Positions 18,396 through 26,545 of a stretch of DNA of 50,656 nt are shown here, piece by piece. The notes below the pieces were generated by a model, which saw nothing but the letters and a program-made list of their open reading frames with translations, was not told the origin of the DNA and did no database searches. The DNA comes from Mycolicibacterium vaccae NBRC 14118 = CIP 105934 (lineage in GTDB: Bacteria > Actinomycetota > Actinomycetes > Mycobacteriales > Mycobacteriaceae): contig NZ_BCRS01000021.1 in assembly GCF_001552715.1 (NCBI RefSeq), positions 1 through 50,656 on the forward strand, given 5' to 3'. Numbering within the stretch: the first letter of the stretch is position 1; every line of letters begins with the position of its first letter. The translations under genes were made by a program, and so were the position numbers.

Positions 18396-18406
18396 TGGTC
18401 GGTGAC

Positions 18407-19837
18407 CTACTCCGCGGCGGGTTGAGCGCCCACCTTCTCGTACTTACGCACGTCGTTGACGACGTCCAGACGCTGCTCACTGGTCCAGTCGAGTTGGGTC
18501 TTCGGGGTTTCGGCACCCTCGTAGGCCCGTTCGTAGCTCAACAGGTCCCAGCCGTACTCGTGCGGCAGGTAGTCGTTGCGGATGAAGCGGGTCCTGATGT
18601 CCTCCGGGAACGTCTGGACCTCACCGTTGAGGATCACGGTCTCGACCTTGCCGGGCTGGTAGAGCACCCGGATGTCGGCGACCGGGTCCCCGTCGACGAC
18701 GATGATGTCGGCCAGCTTGCCCTCGGCGAGCACACCGAGGTCGTCGGGCAGGCCCATCGCGTTGGCGCCGTGTTTGGTGCCGGCCTGGATGGCCTCCAGT
18801 GAGCTCATGCCCGTGTAGAGCATCAGCATCTCCAGCTCGCGGGCATGCCACTGCCCGTACGGCACCAGGGAGAACCCGCTGTCGGTGCCCATCGCGAACT
18901 TCACTCCGGCCGCATACGCGCGGTGCAGGCTGTCCATCGTCGCGTCGTTCATCCGTTTGGTGGCCTCGGAGATGTTCGGCCGCACTCGCAGCGTCTCGGC
19001 GAACTCGACGATGTGATGCATCAGCAGCTGGGTCGGCGCCAGCGGGATCTGGCTCTTGGCCAGCTTCTCGATGGTGGCGTCCGACATGTGGTTGCCGTGC
19101 ATGATGTGGTCGAAGCCGGCTTCCACCGCCGCATTCATCTCGCCGTCACCGCGGGCATGGATGGTGATCTGCATACCGAGCTGATGAGCGAGATCGGCAC
19201 AGAACTTCAGCTCGTCGTCGGTGAAGGCCTGGAAGTCACCGAACGGGCTGTCGGCCAGCTTGATCAGATCCACCCCGGCCTTCTTCTGGCGGCGGATCTC
19301 GTCTTTCATCTCGTCGAGGGTGTTGGTCAGCTTTCCGGTGCTCGAATCCGGATTGCCGGTGGCGTCCGGGAACCAGTCGGTCAAGCCGTTGCTGGTGGTC
19401 AGATACCTTCCGGCACTGGTCATCCGGGGACCGTGCACGATGCCCTGCTTGATGCCCTCCCGCAGCCCTACACCGATGAAGTAGCTGCCGCCGGGCTGGG
19501 AGATGCTCGTGACGCCCGCTGCGAGCACCTTCTCCACGTTCGCCGCGGCGATCAACGTCCGCAGCTCCGGCGGTGTGTAGATGCCGATCTCTTCCTCGGT
19601 GCGCGCCAGCCCGTAGGTCATGTGGCAGTGGATGTCGATCAGCCCCGGCATCACGGTCTTGCCGCGGGCGTCGATCACCTCCAGTCGCGCGCCGCGCGGG
19701 ATGTCGGTCTCGCGGTCCACCGAACCGATCTTCACGATCCGCGCATTGTGCACCAGCACAGCGCAATCCGGGAGCGGCGGGTTCGCGTCGCCGTCGACGA
19801 CGGTTCCGTTCTCGATCAGCAGCCAACGATCGGTCAT
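18407..19837 (-). CDS. Metal-dependent amidohydrolase
   Basis: A 476-residue amidohydrolase-superfamily enzyme. The metal-binding HxH is in GLIDIHCHMTYG; later ligands are in TIHARGDGEM and HIMHGNHMSD, the catalytic aspartate is in AMGTDSGF, and a lysine suited to bridging metals is in VDLIKLADS. This is the imidazolonepropionase/prolidase-like branch. It would open an amide or cyclic amide/imine. ATG at 19837 has GGGAGG upstream and overlaps the preceding stop (ATGA). As the last gene of the operon it may act on an amide precursor taken up by the transporter or on a nitrogen-containing ring product. Substrate not identifiable. Confidence 0.88.
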   Translation of the reverse strand: MTDRWLLIENGTVVDGDANPPLPDCAVLVHNARIVKIGSVDRETDIPRGARLEVIDARGKTVMPGLIDIHCHMTYGLARTEEEIGIYTPPELRTLIAAANVEKVLAAGVTSISQPGGSYFIGVGLREGIKQGIVHGPRMTSAGRYLTTSNGLTDWFPDATGNPDSSTGKLTNTLDEMKDEIRRQKKAGVDLIKLADSPFGDFQAFTDDELKFCADLAHQLGMQITIHARGDGEMNAAVEAGFDHIMHGNHMSDATIEKLAKSQIPLAPTQLLMHHIVEFAETLRVRPNISEATKRMNDATMDSLHRAYAAGVKFAMGTDSGFSLVPYGQWHARELEMLMLYTGMSSLEAIQAGTKHGANAMGLPDDLGVLAEGKLADIIVVDGDPVADIRVLYQPGKVETVILNGEVQTFPEDIRTRFIRNDYLPHEYGWDLLSYERAYEGAETPKTQLDWTSEQRLDVVNDVRKYEKVGAQPAAE

Positions 19838-20697
19838 TTCAGGCCTCCCACGCCGTGTTTGCGGATCAGCTCGACGAACAGATCCGGGTTCTCGAAGTAC
19901 GGGGCATGCCCACAGCCGGGCATCAGTTCCAGGAGCGCACCGGGCAGGTTCTTCTGCGCTTCGACGCCCATCGACGGCGGGGTCCACTTGTCGTCGGCGC
20001 CCCACACCAGCAGCACGGGCAGGCCCGGTAGCAGCGTGGCCAGTTCGGCGTCCTGCCGGAAGTCGTTGCAGTCCTCATCGAGCCACTGCGAGACCTTCAG
20101 CAGGGCCTGCTTGGCTCCGGTCGAGGAGTTGATCATCGATTCCTCGCGCACCCAGGCGTCGGTCACCATCTCCGGATCCGAGACCAGGAACGTCAACTTG
20201 CGCCGCACGCCCTCCACGCTGCCGTCGGAGAGCACCTCGGGCGGAGTGTGGAATTCCTGCGGGAAGTCGCTGACGCCGACCGAACCGATCAGCACCAGTC
20301 CGGCAACCAGATCCGGCCGCTGCACCGCGATGGCCGCTGCGACATGTCCACCCAGGGACGTGCCGAGGAAGGTCACCTTCGACAGGCCCAGGGAGTCCAG
20401 CACACCGGCGATCACGTCGGCGAAACCCTGTCCGGTGTAATCGATGTCGCCCCGCTTCTCGGCGAGTCCGTGGCCGGGGAAGTCGATGGCCAGCACCCGG
20501 AAGCCCTCGGCCACCAGACCCGGCATCACCGGCACGAAGCGGTCGGCCCGGGAGCCCGCGCCGTGCAGGCACACCAGCACGTTGTCCCCGGACCCTGACT
20601 CCACCACACGAGTGGTGACGCCCGCCCCGGTGACGGGGTAGGCGATCACCGTCTCGCGACCGTGGTGGAACGGGTAACGCCGGTACTGCTCGGTCAC
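19834..20697 (-). CDS. Alpha/beta-fold hydrolase (MhpC/meta-cleavage type)
   Basis: A 287-residue alpha/beta hydrolase. Oxyanion segment LVCLHGAGSR; nucleophile serine in GTSLGGH; acid in LVWGADDKWTP; histidine in PGCGHAPYFENP. This fold includes the C-C hydrolases that split meta-cleavage products, and the extradiol dioxygenase gene two positions upstream makes that role likely, though an ester or lactone substrate is possible. The start is GTG at 20697, overlapping the RidA-like gene stop (GTGA). Confidence 0.88.
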   Translation of the reverse strand: MTEQYRRYPFHHGRETVIAYPVTGAGVTTRVVESGSGDNVLVCLHGAGSRADRFVPVMPGLVAEGFRVLAIDFPGHGLAEKRGDIDYTGQGFADVIAGVLDSLGLSKVTFLGTSLGGHVAAAIAVQRPDLVAGLVLIGSVGVSDFPQEFHTPPEVLSDGSVEGVRRKLTFLVSDPEMVTDAWVREESMINSSTGAKQALLKVSQWLDEDCNDFRQDAELATLLPGLPVLLVWGADDKWTPPSMGVEAQKNLPGALLELMPGCGHAPYFENPDLFVELIRKHGVGGLK

Positions 20698-21101
20698 GAA
20701 TCTGCCGCCGGGCGCACGGCCAGTGCCTCGATCTCGACGCGTGCGGCTTCCTCCACCAGTCCGGAGATGATCATGATCGTGTTGGGCGGGTACACGCCGG
20801 ACGGGTAGATCTCGGCGAACTTCTCCAGCCGGCCCTTCATGAACTCCGGGATCATGTCGCGGCCCACCAGCAGGGTGCGGAACCCGACGACGTGCTCGAA
20901 GCCCAGACCGATCGCGGCCAGGGCGATCCCGATGTTGTCGTAGGTGGCCTTCACCTGCTCGGCGCCGTCGGAGGTGGGGAACTTTCCGTCGGCGTCCGCG
21001 CCCATCTGCCCGGCCACCATGACGATGTCACCGGGCGTCGCGATTCCCAGGGTGGAGTAGTTACCGAACTTCGGCAGGGGGGCGTCCTGGTAGGTGATCA
21101 C
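20694..21101 (-). CDS. RidA/YjgF-family protein
   Basis: A 135-residue Rid-family protein with a start at GTG 21101 (ITYQDAPLPKFGNYS). The family fold is evident in VMVAGQMGADADGKFP, QVKATYDNIGIALAAIG and ARVEIEALAV. RidA hydrolyses reactive enamine/imines. In aromatic pathways with an amino group, family members serve as 2-aminomuconate deaminases. The archetypal RidA arginine motif near the C-terminus (R-V-E) is present. Its place between a ring-cleaving dioxygenase and a hydrolase suggests an imine-forming or amino-substituted intermediate, which is an inference. Confidence 0.85.
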   Translation of the reverse strand: MITYQDAPLPKFGNYSTLGIATPGDIVMVAGQMGADADGKFPTSDGAEQVKATYDNIGIALAAIGLGFEHVVGFRTLLVGRDMIPEFMKGRLEKFAEIYPSGVYPPNTIMIISGLVEEAARVEIEALAVRPAADS

Positions 21102-21138
21102 TGCGTTATCTCTTTTCTTTGCTGTTCTTTTCGATGTT

Positions 21139-22101
21139 TCAAACGGTGTAGCGGACTGCGCCGGTGCCGCAGATCCAGGCCGGGGTGGGTTGGTAGGTGA
21201 GCACTTCACACGCCACCCCACCCATCGCCCCGGCGACGGCCATCCAGTTGAGGATCTCGTGACCGCCATGGCCGCCACGCTTCTCGATGTCGTCGTAGGT
21301 CCAGGCGAACAGGGCCTCCATGTCACCACCGGACAGCAGTTCCAGGAATTCCCGGTCCCATTCGGGGTTGACGCAGGCGTCCCCCATCTCCTCGGCCATC
21401 TTGATCTCATAGGGGCCGATGTCGGTCCACAGGTCGGGGTCGCGCTCGAGGTAGCCGCGGCCTTCGTTCTGGAACGTCTTCATCCTGGTCAGGAAGTCGT
21501 CCGACCCGCGGCTCGGCTCCCAGATCGGCGGCCAGTGCGACAGACCGCCGGTGCCCCAGAACATGATTCGCTGGTCGCTGCCCTCGACGGCCTTTCGGAC
21601 GGCCACTCCCACCTCGTAGGCCCGCTTCATGCTGATCAACGGCGGGGTGAACACGTTGATGTACACCGGGATGATCGGGATGTCGCTCTCGGGCCGCAGC
21701 AGCTTCATCGGCACCATCAGGTTGTTGCCGAATTCGGCCGTACCCATCCGGGCCGCGTCGATGCCGGAGGCCACCAGCGTGCGCAGGATGTGCTCGGCGA
21801 GCACCTTCTCGCCACCGAAGGTGTGCACCCGGTCGAACTTGAGCAGTTCGAGCAGGTGCTCGCCGGGACCGGTGTGCTGTTCGGCCACGCCGACGCTGAC
21901 CGACGGCATCAGGTTGCGGAAGTGGTTCTCGAAATGGTCGTCCAGGAACGCGACGATCACGTCGGGCTTCGCCTCGGCGACGGTGTGCTTGAGCTCGTCG
22001 TAGGCGGCGAAGACCGACCTGTGCTCGTCGGCGGTGACGTCGTCGGGCCAGCCGAGTATGCCCGGTGCGTGCGAGGCGGAGATCCCGCCGACTACGGGCA
22101 T
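21139..22101 (-). CDS. LigB-type class III extradiol ring-cleavage dioxygenase
   Basis: A 320-residue protein of the protocatechuate 4,5-dioxygenase beta-subunit (LigB) family, which opens catechol-type rings next to the hydroxyls using Fe(II). Putative metal histidines are in GGISASHAPG and FLDDHFENH, a further active-site histidine in GGLSHWPP, and the characteristic C-terminal block in GGHGGHEILNW. No separate alpha subunit (LigA) gene is present, so it is a one-component form, as in gallate- or aminophenol-cleaving relatives. The substrate could be a catechol, gallate-like acid or aminophenol. The FAH-family gene ends one base before its start. Confidence 0.88.
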   Translation of the reverse strand: MPVVGGISASHAPGILGWPDDVTADEHRSVFAAYDELKHTVAEAKPDVIVAFLDDHFENHFRNLMPSVSVGVAEQHTGPGEHLLELLKFDRVHTFGGEKVLAEHILRTLVASGIDAARMGTAEFGNNLMVPMKLLRPESDIPIIPVYINVFTPPLISMKRAYEVGVAVRKAVEGSDQRIMFWGTGGLSHWPPIWEPSRGSDDFLTRMKTFQNEGRGYLERDPDLWTDIGPYEIKMAEEMGDACVNPEWDREFLELLSGGDMEALFAWTYDDIEKRGGHGGHEILNWMAVAGAMGGVACEVLTYQPTPAWICGTGAVRYTV

Positions 22102-22102
22102 G

Positions 22103-22948
22103 TCAGCACTCCGTCCTCACCTTGTTCGAAATCGTTCCGACACCGGCGATCTCGACCTCGACGACGTCTCCGTCGCGGAGGAATTCGGGCGGGTTGCGCT
22201 TGAAACCCACGCCGGCGGCAGTGCCGCTGACGATGATGTCCCCCGGCAGCAGCGGTGTCACCTGGGAGATTTCGGCGATCAACCTCGGGATGTCGAAGAT
22301 CAGGTCCCGGGTGAATGCGTTCTGCTTGACCACACCGTTGACCCGGCAGGTCACCTCGATGTCGGGCTTGATCCCGACGGTGTCGCGGTCGACGATGCCC
22401 GGGCCGATCGGCGTGGAGGCCGGTGCGTTCTTGCCGAGCGTCCACTGCACGTGCCGGACCTGACGGTCGCGCACCGACACGTCGTTGACGACGGTGTAGC
22501 CGGCCACCACATCCCAGGAGTCCTCCTCGGACACGTTGCGCGCGGGCGCCCCGATGACCACCCCGAGTTCGGCCTCCCAGTCGAACTCGACCGACACCGA
22601 ACTCGGCAGGTCGAGCAGGTCGAAGGGACCGGCGATCGTGGACAGATCCTTCATGAAGACCACCGGTGCCTTCGGCACGGTCGCCAGGAAGACGTCCATG
22701 GACTCCTGCTGGTGGTCCAGGTAGTTGATGCCGATGCAGAAGATGCGGCTCGACGGGGTCACCGGCGGCAACAGCACCACGTCACTGAGCTTCACGCGCC
22801 CGGCACGGGCTTCGGCGATGCGCTCAGGCTGTCCCGCGGTCAGCAGCACCAGAGCGTCGCGCAGTGACCAGTCCACACCGACGATCTCGTCCCCGTCGAG
22901 GTAGCCGCACCGCGTGGCACCCTGGTGGACGAACTGAACTAACTGCAA
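22103..22948 (-). CDS. Fumarylacetoacetate hydrolase (FAH) family enzyme
   Basis: A 281-residue FAH-fold enzyme, a family that includes hydratases, decarboxylases and isomerases of lower meta-cleavage pathways. The metal ligands are visible in FDWEAELGVVIG (ExE) and VVNDVSVRD, with the core IFCIGINYLDH and the closing PGDIIVSGTAAGVGF. The start is TTG at 22948, supported by GGAG seven bases upstream; it overlaps the end of livF by ten bases. Likely role: hydration or decarboxylation of the dienoate produced after ring cleavage. Confidence 0.85.
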   Translation of the reverse strand: MQLVQFVHQGATRCGYLDGDEIVGVDWSLRDALVLLTAGQPERIAEARAGRVKLSDVVLLPPVTPSSRIFCIGINYLDHQQESMDVFLATVPKAPVVFMKDLSTIAGPFDLLDLPSSVSVEFDWEAELGVVIGAPARNVSEEDSWDVVAGYTVVNDVSVRDRQVRHVQWTLGKNAPASTPIGPGIVDRDTVGIKPDIEVTCRVNGVVKQNAFTRDLIFDIPRLIAEISQVTPLLPGDIIVSGTAAGVGFKRNPPEFLRDGDVVEVEIAGVGTISNKVRTEC

Positions 22949-23757
22949 CGAACTTCTCCTTCGGTTTTCGTGGTGTCGGCAGCACCGGACAGGATGGCTT
23001 CCTCGGTACCGCCGAGGAAGATGTGCGAAAAGCTGGGATCGGCGCGCAGTTCGGCCGCCGACCCGGACCGGCGCACCCGCCCGGTGGCCAGTACGTAGGC
23101 CCAATCTGCCGATGCCATCGCCAGATTGGCCCGTTGTTCGACGAGGAGCACCGCGATCCCGCTGGCCTTCAACTCGGCCAGCTGCTCGTCGAGCAGGCGC
23201 GACGCCATCTCCTCGGTCAGACCGGCGGTGGGCTCGTCGAGCAGCAGCACCTTCGGCTCGAGCATCAGCACCCGCGCCATCGCCAGCATCTTGCGCTCCC
23301 CGCCCGAGAGCACACCGGCGTGCCGCTTGAGCATCGTCTTGAGCCGCGGGAACAGTTCGAGCACGCGTTCCTTGTTGGCCGCGACCTTGTCCCGAGACAG
23401 CCGGTATCCGCCGATGACGATGTTCTCCTCCACCGTCAGCGGTTTGAACACGTCGTCGATCTGCGGCACGTATCCCATTCCCGCTGCGGCCCGTTCGGCG
23501 GTGGACAGGGCGGTGATGTCGCCGCGCCCGGCCAGATCGACCGTTCCGCCCATCGGCTTGACCAGACCGGCCAGCCCTTTGAGCAGAGTGCTCTTGCCGC
23601 AGCCGTTGGGCCCGACCACGCAGGCGGTCTTTCCGGCCGTCAGCTCCAGGCTGACGTTGTGCACGATCGGTACGCCGTTGTAACCGACCGTGAGTTCGTG
23701 AACGCCGAGCACGGCAGCGCCGGGGCTCATGCGGGTGCTATCCGGCGACATAAGCAT
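22939..23757 (-). CDS. livF: Branched-chain-type ABC transporter ATP-binding protein (LivF)
   Basis: A 272-residue ATPase with Walker A GPNGCGKST, Q-loop VPQIDDVF, signature LSGGERKMLAMARVL and Walker B VLLLDEPTAG, as in LivF. The start at ATG 23757 has GGAAG upstream, and the gene overlaps livG by 20 bases. Together with LivG it powers import through LivH/LivM. The metabolic genes of the operon imply that the substrate is an aromatic or amide compound rather than an amino acid. Confidence 0.92.
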   Translation of the reverse strand: MLMSPDSTRMSPGAAVLGVHELTVGYNGVPIVHNVSLELTAGKTACVVGPNGCGKSTLLKGLAGLVKPMGGTVDLAGRGDITALSTAERAAAGMGYVPQIDDVFKPLTVEENIVIGGYRLSRDKVAANKERVLELFPRLKTMLKRHAGVLSGGERKMLAMARVLMLEPKVLLLDEPTAGLTEEMASRLLDEQLAELKASGIAVLLVEQRANLAMASADWAYVLATGRVRRSGSAAELRADPSFSHIFLGGTEEAILSGAADTTKTEGEVRCS

Positions 23758-24508
23758 CGACCACTTCCTTTTCGCGGCGGGCTGCCGCCATGGATCCTTC
23801 GAACAACACCTGACCGCGGGCCATCACCACGACGGCGTCGGTCAGGCGTTCCACTGCGTCGAGTTCGTGAGCGACCATCAGGATGCTGATGCCCCGGTCC
23901 CGCAGCTCGACCAGGAAGTCGGAGATGCGCTCGATGATGCTCGCGTGCACGCCGGCGAAAGGTTCGTCGAGCAGCAACATCTCGGGCTCGGTGGTGACGG
24001 CCCGGAGCAGCTCGAGAATCCGCCGCTGACCTCCGGAGAGGTCACCCATGTAGTCGTTCTCCTTGGCGTCGAGTCCGAACTCGGCCAACAGCGCCCGGGC
24101 TCTGATGACCGCGTCGCGCTGAGCGGGCAGCCAGCTGCGCCTGGGCCTGGTGAACACTTGGAGGAACCCGGTGCCGCCCACCGTGCGGTCGGCCAGCAGC
24201 AGGTTCTCCAGCACCGTCAGACGCCCGAAATCGGCGGGCATCTGGAAGGTCCGCATGATGCCGCGACGGGACCGCTTGTAGGGCGGCAGTTTTGCGATGT
24301 CCTGCCCGCGATGCAGCACCCTGCCGGCCTCCACGGGCGCGGTGCCGGCCAACGCGTGCAACAGTGTGGACTTCCCGGCGCCGTTGGGACCGACCACCGC
24401 GGTGATCTTGGCGCTGGGCACGTGCAGTGACACGTCCTGCAACACCCGGTTCTTGCCGTAGGCGACCGTCAGTCCTTCGATGGTCAGGATGTTCTCGTCG
24501 GCCATCAT
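23738..24508 (-). CDS. livG: Branched-chain-type ABC transporter ATP-binding protein (LivG)
   Basis: A 256-residue ATPase with Walker A GPNGAGKST, signature LSGGQRRILELLRA and Walker B MLLLDEPFAGVH, followed by the switch histidine in VAHELD. The RTFQMPADFGRLTVLENLL stretch is typical of LivG. ATG at 24508, with GGGAG just before it, overlaps the livM stop (ATGA). Confidence 0.92.
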   Translation of the reverse strand: MMADENILTIEGLTVAYGKNRVLQDVSLHVPSAKITAVVGPNGAGKSTLLHALAGTAPVEAGRVLHRGQDIAKLPPYKRSRRGIMRTFQMPADFGRLTVLENLLLADRTVGGTGFLQVFTRPRRSWLPAQRDAVIRARALLAEFGLDAKENDYMGDLSGGQRRILELLRAVTTEPEMLLLDEPFAGVHASIIERISDFLVELRDRGISILMVAHELDAVERLTDAVVVMARGQVLFEGSMAAARREKEVVDAYVAG

Positions 24509-25545
24509 GCGACTCCCTGCTTGGCGCGAACCTCGCCAGACGATTCCGGACGCAGCGTGTTCCAGAACGGCACCGGTGCCCCGTCGAGGCCGAATGTGCG
24601 CTTGCGCTCGGGGAAGACGCCTTGCGGGCGCCACCACAGGAACGCGAGGATGACCAGGCCGACCACCACGAACTGCAGGGCGTCGACGGTGCCGGGGGCA
24701 CCGAACTGCGGCAGGTAGCGCGTCGCCTCGGTCAGGCCGACCGGCAGCACCATGGCACCGAGCAGGACACCGAACCGGTTGCCGGCGCCACCGACGATCA
24801 CGGCGCCCATCAGGATCAGTGTCTCCTGGTAGGACCAGTCCGCCGGCGCGTAGGTGCCGATGAACGAGGCCAGGACAGCGCCGCTGAGCGCACCGAGGCC
24901 ATTGCCGACGGCGAAGGCCGACAACCGCACCGGGGTGACGTTGACGCCGAGGGCGTCGGCGGCTTCCGGGTTCTCCCGCACCGCCCGCAGCACCCGCCAC
25001 AGCGGAGTCCGGGAGATCCGTAGCACCACCCAGGCCGCCAGTAATGTGAGCAGCACCGCGAATCCGGCGTAGAGCCAGGAGTATTCGGTCGATCGCAGGC
25101 CCAGTTCCTCCTTGAGCGGAGCCGGGATGAGGTACAGCCCGTGCCCGCCGCCGAGCAGCCCGGGCATCGCGACCACCAGCGCCGCGGCGATCAGCGCCAC
25201 CGACAGCATCGCCACCGCCTGGTAGTCGGAGCGCAGGCGCCGCAGCGCGACCAGACCGATCGGCAACGACACCAGCATGCCGGCCAGCACCGCACCGACG
25301 AACGGCAACGGGAACGGCAGCGACGCACCCCAGAAGTACTCCTGGACGACGGTGCCGCCTCCGGTTTCCGGCGGCCCCAGCGACAGCAGAGCCACGGTGT
25401 AGCCGCCCACTGCCACCGACACGATGTAGCTCAGGTTGAGCAGACCCGTGTCCGAGTACTGAAGCTCCAGCCCCCAACAGCCGATGACGGCCACGGCGGC
25501 ATAGACCACCAGTGTGACGATGTAGAAGGAAAGATCTGCACTCAT
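24505..25545 (-). CDS. livM: Branched-chain-type ABC transporter permease (LivM)
   Basis: A 346-residue permease with about nine hydrophobic segments. The cytoplasmic coupling loop is LRAVRENPEAADALGVNV, and the C-terminal block is LILMGAVIVGGAGNRFG and FLWWRPQGVFPE. Its start codon lies at the edge of a 56-bp tandem repeat and overlaps the stop of a 19-residue mini-ORF encoded by that repeat, so its translation is probably coupled to it. Before the repeats arose, the livH stop must have overlapped this start directly (ATGA). Confidence 0.92.
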   Translation of the reverse strand: MSADLSFYIVTLVVYAAVAVIGCWGLELQYSDTGLLNLSYIVSVAVGGYTVALLSLGPPETGGGTVVQEYFWGASLPFPLPFVGAVLAGMLVSLPIGLVALRRLRSDYQAVAMLSVALIAAALVVAMPGLLGGGHGLYLIPAPLKEELGLRSTEYSWLYAGFAVLLTLLAAWVVLRISRTPLWRVLRAVRENPEAADALGVNVTPVRLSAFAVGNGLGALSGAVLASFIGTYAPADWSYQETLILMGAVIVGGAGNRFGVLLGAMVLPVGLTEATRYLPQFGAPGTVDALQFVVVGLVILAFLWWRPQGVFPERKRTFGLDGAPVPFWNTLRPESSGEVRAKQGVA

Positions 25546-25601
25546 GCGCGATCCGTTCCCGCGCTCGTGCCTCGCACGTCCACTCCTCGCTGGGTCCTCA
25601 T
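25542..25601 (-). CDS. Mini-ORF 2 in the 56-bp repeat
   Basis: An identical second copy of the 19-codon ORF. Its ATG overlaps the stop of mini-ORF 1 and its TGA overlaps the livM ATG. Since 56 is not a multiple of three, each repeat shifts frame and ends on the next ATGA, keeping the chain intact. Confidence 0.45.
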   Translation of the reverse strand: MRTQRGVDVRGTSAGTDRA

Positions 25602-25657
25602 GCGCGATCCGTTCCCGCGCTCGTGCCTCGCACGTCCACTCCTCGCTGGGTCCTCAT
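25598..25657 (-). CDS. Mini-ORF 1 in the 56-bp repeat
   Basis: A 19-codon ORF whose ATG overlaps the livH stop (ATGA) and whose TGA overlaps the ATG of mini-ORF 2. The product MRTQRGVDVRGTSAGTDRA is basic. It probably matters as a ribosome relay between livH and livM rather than as a peptide. An internal GGGAACGGA stretch may recruit ribosomes. Confidence 0.45.
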   Translation of the reverse strand: MRTQRGVDVRGTSAGTDRA

Positions 25658-26541
25658 ACCTGTAGTGCCCTTCCTGACGAGAACTCCGCGCGGATGCCCT
25701 GCGGCCGCGCCATCAGCACGCCGATCAGCACCAGCAGCGCGATCGCGATCTTGAAGCTGGGATCCAGCCACACCGCGGTCACCTCCGTCGCCAGTCCCAG
25801 CACGAGGGCACCGAGCATCGCGCCGTAGGCGTCACCGATTCCGCCGAGCACAGCCGCGGCGATCACCAGCACGATGAACGTGCGGCCCGAGGTCGCCGAG
25901 AACGACGAGCTGATGATGAACAGCGCGACGCCGGCCAGACCGCACAGTCCTCCGGAGATGGCCCACGCGGTGGCCACCACGCGCTGGGTGGCGATACCGC
26001 AGGACTGGGCGAGGCCGCCGTCCACCGAGGCGGCCCGCATGGCCAGTCCCAACCGGGAACGCTTGAGCAGCAAGTGCATTCCGACCATGGCGGCGACCGC
26101 GAGCACAATCACGATCAACTGCAGATCGGTGACGGCCGCGCTGGCGATGGTGAACACCACCGTCGGGGTGACCTCGTACCGGAACGACAGCGGGCCGACC
26201 AGCGCCAGCAGGCCGTTGGCCAGCACCAAGCTGACCGCCAGGCTGATCACCAGCATCTGGAACACCGACACCCCGCGCCGGGCGAACGGTTGGTAGACGA
26301 AGTGATTGAGCAGTAGCGAGACCACGACACCGGCCGCCACCCCGACCAGCGCCGCGCCCGCCATCGGGAGCCCGGCGTTACCGGCCCCGAGCGCCGCGAA
26401 GCCGGAGATCACCATCGTCTCACTGAACGCGAGGTTGAAGACGTTGGAGACGCTGTACTGCAGGGTGAAACCGACCGCGGCCAGGGCGAGCACCGCGGCG
26501 ATCACCACCCCGAACACCGTCGCCGAGACAAGGAGATTCAC
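25654..26541 (-). CDS. livH: Branched-chain-type ABC transporter permease (LivH)
   Basis: A 295-residue membrane permease with eight or so hydrophobic segments. The LivH signature regions are FTLQYSVSNVFNLAFSETM at the N-terminus, LAMRAASVDGGLAQSCGI (coupling loop) and AAVLGGIGDAYGAMLGAL near the end. The start is GTG at 26541, five bases after the binding-protein stop, with only a weak ribosome site, so coupling is likely. Its stop overlaps the first ATG of the 56-bp repeat. Confidence 0.92.
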   Translation of the reverse strand: MNLLVSATVFGVVIAAVLALAAVGFTLQYSVSNVFNLAFSETMVISGFAALGAGNAGLPMAGAALVGVAAGVVVSLLLNHFVYQPFARRGVSVFQMLVISLAVSLVLANGLLALVGPLSFRYEVTPTVVFTIASAAVTDLQLIVIVLAVAAMVGMHLLLKRSRLGLAMRAASVDGGLAQSCGIATQRVVATAWAISGGLCGLAGVALFIISSSFSATSGRTFIVLVIAAAVLGGIGDAYGAMLGALVLGLATEVTAVWLDPSFKIAIALLVLIGVLMARPQGIRAEFSSGRALQV

Positions 26542-26545
26542 GAGA

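Larger units (their letters stand above)
25541..25657 (-). repeat. MIRU-like tandem repeat: two perfect 56-bp units plus 5 bp
   Basis: Units at 25541-25596 and 25597-25652 are identical; the first five bases recur at 25653-25657. The unit sits inside an ATGA stop-start junction and restores it at each boundary. Each unit encodes MRTQRGVDVRGTSAGTDRA and a stop on the livH-to-livM strand. Intercistronic repeats of 40-100 bp with overlapping small ORFs are the definition of mycobacterial interspersed repetitive units (MIRU, first described in the senX3-regX3 operon). Identity to a named MIRU class is not claimed. Confidence 0.9.

Noticed and set aside
18274..18516. N-terminal extension of the MoxR-type ATPase beyond 18273
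   Set aside because: The extension crosses the perfect hairpin terminator and the end of the amidohydrolase gene. The family length fits the GTG at 18273.
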